From an uncultured Lachnospiraceae bacterium (GTDB lineage Bacteria > Bacillota > Clostridia > Lachnospirales > Lachnospiraceae): a DNA stretch of 56,552 bases. Position 1 is the first letter of the stretch. Each line of letters begins with the position of its first letter. Positions 54,576 through 56,552 of the stretch are shown here, in pieces. Where the stretch lies: NCBI GenBank assembly GCA_934402055.1, contig CAKRTC010000012.1, positions 1-56,552 of the forward strand. Direction: 5' to 3'. The notes below the pieces were generated by a model that saw only the letters and a list, made by a program, of their open reading frames with translations, searched no databases and had not been told where the DNA came from. Both the position numbers and the translations under genes were made by a program.

Positions 54576-54797
54576 TTACGAATCAGCTTCCTCAGAAACA
54601 TATTCAATAATATCAGAAACTTGGCAATTAAGTGTATCACAAAGACGAGCTAAAACGTTCAGATTTATGAGCTGAACTTCATTGTTTAGATATTTATTCA
54701 GCTGTGTACGTTCCATTTCAGCTCGTTGAGCTAGTTTGTTTTTACTTATCCCGGTTTTTAAGCGAATATCTTCAATTTTGAGTACAACTTTCCCCAT
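54576..54797 (-). CDS. Small XRE-family DNA-binding protein
   Basis: A 73-residue Cro/CI-type helix-turn-helix protein (IRLKTGISKNKLAQRAEMER, TQLNKYLNNEVQLINLNVLA), essentially one domain. I moved the start to the ATG at 54797, which has AAGGAG six bases upstream, instead of the longer frame starting at 54842. It converges with the HTH gene. Proteins this small usually repress mobile-element or toxin-antitoxin promoters, which fits the accessory neighbourhood. Confidence 0.8.
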   Translation of the reverse strand: MGKVVLKIEDIRLKTGISKNKLAQRAEMERTQLNKYLNNEVQLINLNVLARLCDTLNCQVSDIIEYVSEEADS

Positions 54798-54926
54798 TGA
54801 TTGCTCCTTGAAATAATTATAGAGTAGCGTTATTTTGAGCAATTTGGCAGTTGTAAAATATACTGTGCAATTAGTTGCACAAGGGGTATAATAATATTAT
54901 ATTTGAATCACAGGAAGAAAAGTATT

Positions 54927-54968
54927 ATGGCAAAAGAGAAATCTAAAACAAAATTATGTAAGCAATGA
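54927..54968 (+). pseudogene. Second fragment of the antitoxin-like ORF
   Basis: MAKEKSKTKLCKQ followed by a stop, behind AGGAAG. Its AKEKS start repeats that of the ORF at 52598 (MPAKEKSIKKL). The rest of the protein cannot be found in any frame. It is probably a decayed copy. Confidence 0.35.
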
Positions 54969-55069
54969 TAGTCAGAGATTCTGTTCAATGCAAAAGTGTG
55001 TCCACAGTAAAGAAATAAAAAAGGAGTGTCAGAATTGACACTTCCCAATAAAATAAGGGGGGATTATTT

Positions 55070-56023
55070 ATGAAAAAATTAGTTGTTATTTTGCTTTCAG
55101 CAACGCTTACTATGTCTCTGGTGGCATGTGGATCTGGCTCGAGCACAAATGATTCTTCAAATGTAGCTACGACTGCAAGTGTTAAGGCGGATACTACATC
55201 GGCTGAGAAGGAGAGTGCAACAGAAACGGAAGAGGAAGCAGAGGCTAACCCAACCGAAGAAGAAATTGCGTTTGAGCCTTTTACAGCAATTGATAATGAT
55301 GAGTGTTTAGTTGAAATTAAAGGGCTAGACCCAAAAAATATGATGGGATATACAGTAAAAATTAACATGGAAAACAAGTCTTCTGATAAAACATATATGT
55401 TTTCTGTGATATCTGCGTCTGTAAATGGAGTTGATTCAGATCCTTTGTTTGCAACTGAAATTGCTCCCGGGAAAAAAGCCAATGGAGATATGAGCTTTTC
55501 TGCATCAAGTTTGAAAGAAAATGGCATTACAGATTTTTCTGATATTGAAGTAGTATTCAAGGTTTATGATACCAACGATTGGACGGCAGATCCGGTTGCG
55601 GAAGAAACATTCCACATTTATCCTTTTGGAGAAGACAAGGCGACAAAGTATGTTCGTGAATCTCAGGAAAGTGATGTAGTACTCGCGGAAAATGATGATA
55701 TTGCAGTTGTGCTTATTGGCCAGGAGGATGATAGTATTTGGGGATATACCCTGAAGCTGTTCATTGAAAATAAGTCTGATAAAGCTCTTATGGTCAGTGT
55801 AGATGAAGCCTCTGTTAACGGATATATGGCAGATCCTTTCTTTGCAAAGTCTGTTAATCCGGGAAAATGTGCATTTACGTCTATGTCTTGGTCTGATTCT
55901 ACTCTTGAAGAAAATGATATTAAAGAGATTGAGACTATTGAATTTAAGTTGCGTGTATACGACGAAAACGATTGGTCTGCTACTGATATTGTTAATGATG
56001 TTATTACAATTAGTCCACAGTAA
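55070..56023 (+). CDS. Lipoprotein with two tandem Ig-like domains
   Basis: A 317-residue exported lipoprotein with a signal peptide and lipobox LVAC (Cys20). An acidic Ser/Thr/Glu-rich spacer (21-70) leads to two similar domains (about 72-185 and 205-315). Both contain GYT-plus-K-strand blocks, ENKS, a SVNG segment, ADPxF-like stretches and KVYDTNDW / RVYDENDW, clear evidence of internal duplication. The fold is probably immunoglobulin-like. It has a GGGGGG-type site and lies 12 bp before a small membrane protein gene. The ligand is unknown. Confidence 0.75.
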   Translation: MKKLVVILLSATLTMSLVACGSGSSTNDSSNVATTASVKADTTSAEKESATETEEEAEANPTEEEIAFEPFTAIDNDECLVEIKGLDPKNMMGYTVKINMENKSSDKTYMFSVISASVNGVDSDPLFATEIAPGKKANGDMSFSASSLKENGITDFSDIEVVFKVYDTNDWTADPVAEETFHIYPFGEDKATKYVRESQESDVVLAENDDIAVVLIGQEDDSIWGYTLKLFIENKSDKALMVSVDEASVNGYMADPFFAKSVNPGKCAFTSMSWSDSTLEENDIKEIETIEFKLRVYDENDWSATDIVNDVITISPQ

Positions 56024-56035
56024 GAGGGAGAAAGT

Positions 56036-56404
56036 ATGAAAACGTTCAAATTGATTTCGGGAATTCTTTGTTGTGTTTTATGTGCAATAGTTATGCTTCA
56101 ATCTTGTGTGGCTGGGGTTTCTAATGCATTAACAGAAAGCGGTGAAGTAAGTGGTTCAGCAGGATTATTAGTTGCTTTACTGATGTTAGCGGGTGGAATT
56201 GTTATGATTGCAACAAGAAAAAGCACCAAAAAAGGTGGTTCTATTGCAGGAGTAATTATCTTCTTACTTGCTGCACTGCTCGGATTTGCAAATGCTGGGT
56301 CATATTCAGATTTAAAAATTTGGTCTGGGCTTTGTTTGATTCTTGGAATTATTAATATCATTGCAGCTATCAGATTGAAAAAAGAGAATACAGTAGAAGA
56401 ATAA
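56036..56404 (+). CDS. Small four-span membrane protein
   Basis: A 122-residue hydrophobic protein with about four membrane segments (5-28, 43-58, 67-84, 92-111) and a short charged tail. The first segment contains LQSCVAG, but a true lipobox is doubtful. I recognise no domain; similar short proteins occur next to secreted or lipoprotein genes in Firmicutes. It is co-transcribed with the lipoprotein, with AGAGGGAG before the ATG. Confidence 0.6.
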   Translation: MKTFKLISGILCCVLCAIVMLQSCVAGVSNALTESGEVSGSAGLLVALLMLAGGIVMIATRKSTKKGGSIAGVIIFLLAALLGFANAGSYSDLKIWSGLCLILGIINIIAAIRLKKENTVEE

Positions 56405-56434
56405 GTATTAGGAAAGGGGCTGTGAAAAAAAGAA

Positions 56435-56467
56435 TAGTCTCGAAAAAAGAAAGACTAAGAGTTTTTA
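56435..56467 (+). terminator. Weak terminator after the lipoprotein operon
   Basis: TAGTCT (56435-56440) pairs with AGACTA (56452-56457), and GTTTTTA follows after a few bases. Confidence 0.4.
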
Positions 56468-56552
56468 TGATATGCACCCAGAATCCTAGACATTTTGATT
56501 TATAAAGGGTCTTTAAAGTTTTGTGGGGTCTGTTAATGGGGGGGGGCTGTCG

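Overview
The window reads as a chromosomal segment of an anaerobic, fermentative Clostridia, most probably Lachnospiraceae. The evidence is pyruvate:ferredoxin oxidoreductase and AdhE as the central fermentation enzymes, a Re-citrate-synthase-like protein, moderate GC with AT-rich intergenes, AGGAGG-type ribosome binding sites with some TTG starts, and the pth-mfd-hup-rqcP-divIC-tilS-hpt-ftsH order typical of Firmicutes. The sporulation genes that often interrupt this last block (spoVT, yabP, yabQ, spoIIE) are absent, which suggests a non-sporulating lineage. Species assignment is not possible from the sequence alone.

Layout. (1) 0.1-5.0 kb: a PrpR/GGDEF-like regulator divergent from two DUF5058 membrane proteins, a third membrane protein and an M20 peptidase. 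This looks like an uptake-plus-hydrolysis unit for an unknown peptide or N-acyl amino acid. (2) 5.2-9.8 kb: tadA on the minus strand, then an operon of a cytoplasmic LRR protein, a 31-codon CxxC ORF, a DUF2201/VWA protein and a MoxR-type AAA ATPase. (3) 10.1-13.9 kb: a 1287-residue secreted protein with choline-binding-type repeats, behind a structured leader. (4) 14.1-20.2 kb: dnaX-ybaB-recR followed by a large TPR protein and a CvpA-like protein. (5) 20.7-29.5 kb: adhE behind two good Rex boxes, a MATE transporter, tRNA-Asn and tRNA-Glu, and PFOR behind nested palindromes. (6) 29.6-32.6 kb: an SDR enzyme, the Re-citrate-synthase-like gene and a GntR/FCD regulator. (7) 32.7-40.3 kb: a four-way-junction structured element, a HIT protein, a membrane coiled-coil protein, asnS, a pair made of a dead SbcD-like protein and a membrane-anchored SbcC/YhaN-like ATPase, and an FAD oxidoreductase. 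(8) 40.5-52.0 kb: an AAA_14/DUF4143 ATPase behind duplicated operators, the pth-to-ftsH housekeeping block, and a FliB-like protein. (9) 52.3-56.5 kb: tRNA-Phe and tRNA-Gly, then an AT-rich accessory region. It holds a frameshifted antitoxin-like ORF, a membrane-tethered degenerate Ser/Thr kinase divergent from an HTH protein, a small XRE regulator, a lipoprotein and a small membrane protein.

The candidates for undescribed biology are: the DUF5058 uptake unit; the LRR-CxxC-VWA-MoxR operon; the pseudo-nuclease with its membrane ATPase; the 174-nt structured element at 32.68-32.85 kb; the antitoxin-like ORF with an in-frame A_AAA_AAG slippery site; and the kinase/HTH module beside the tRNAs. 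All functional statements come from reading motifs by eye, and no database search was run.
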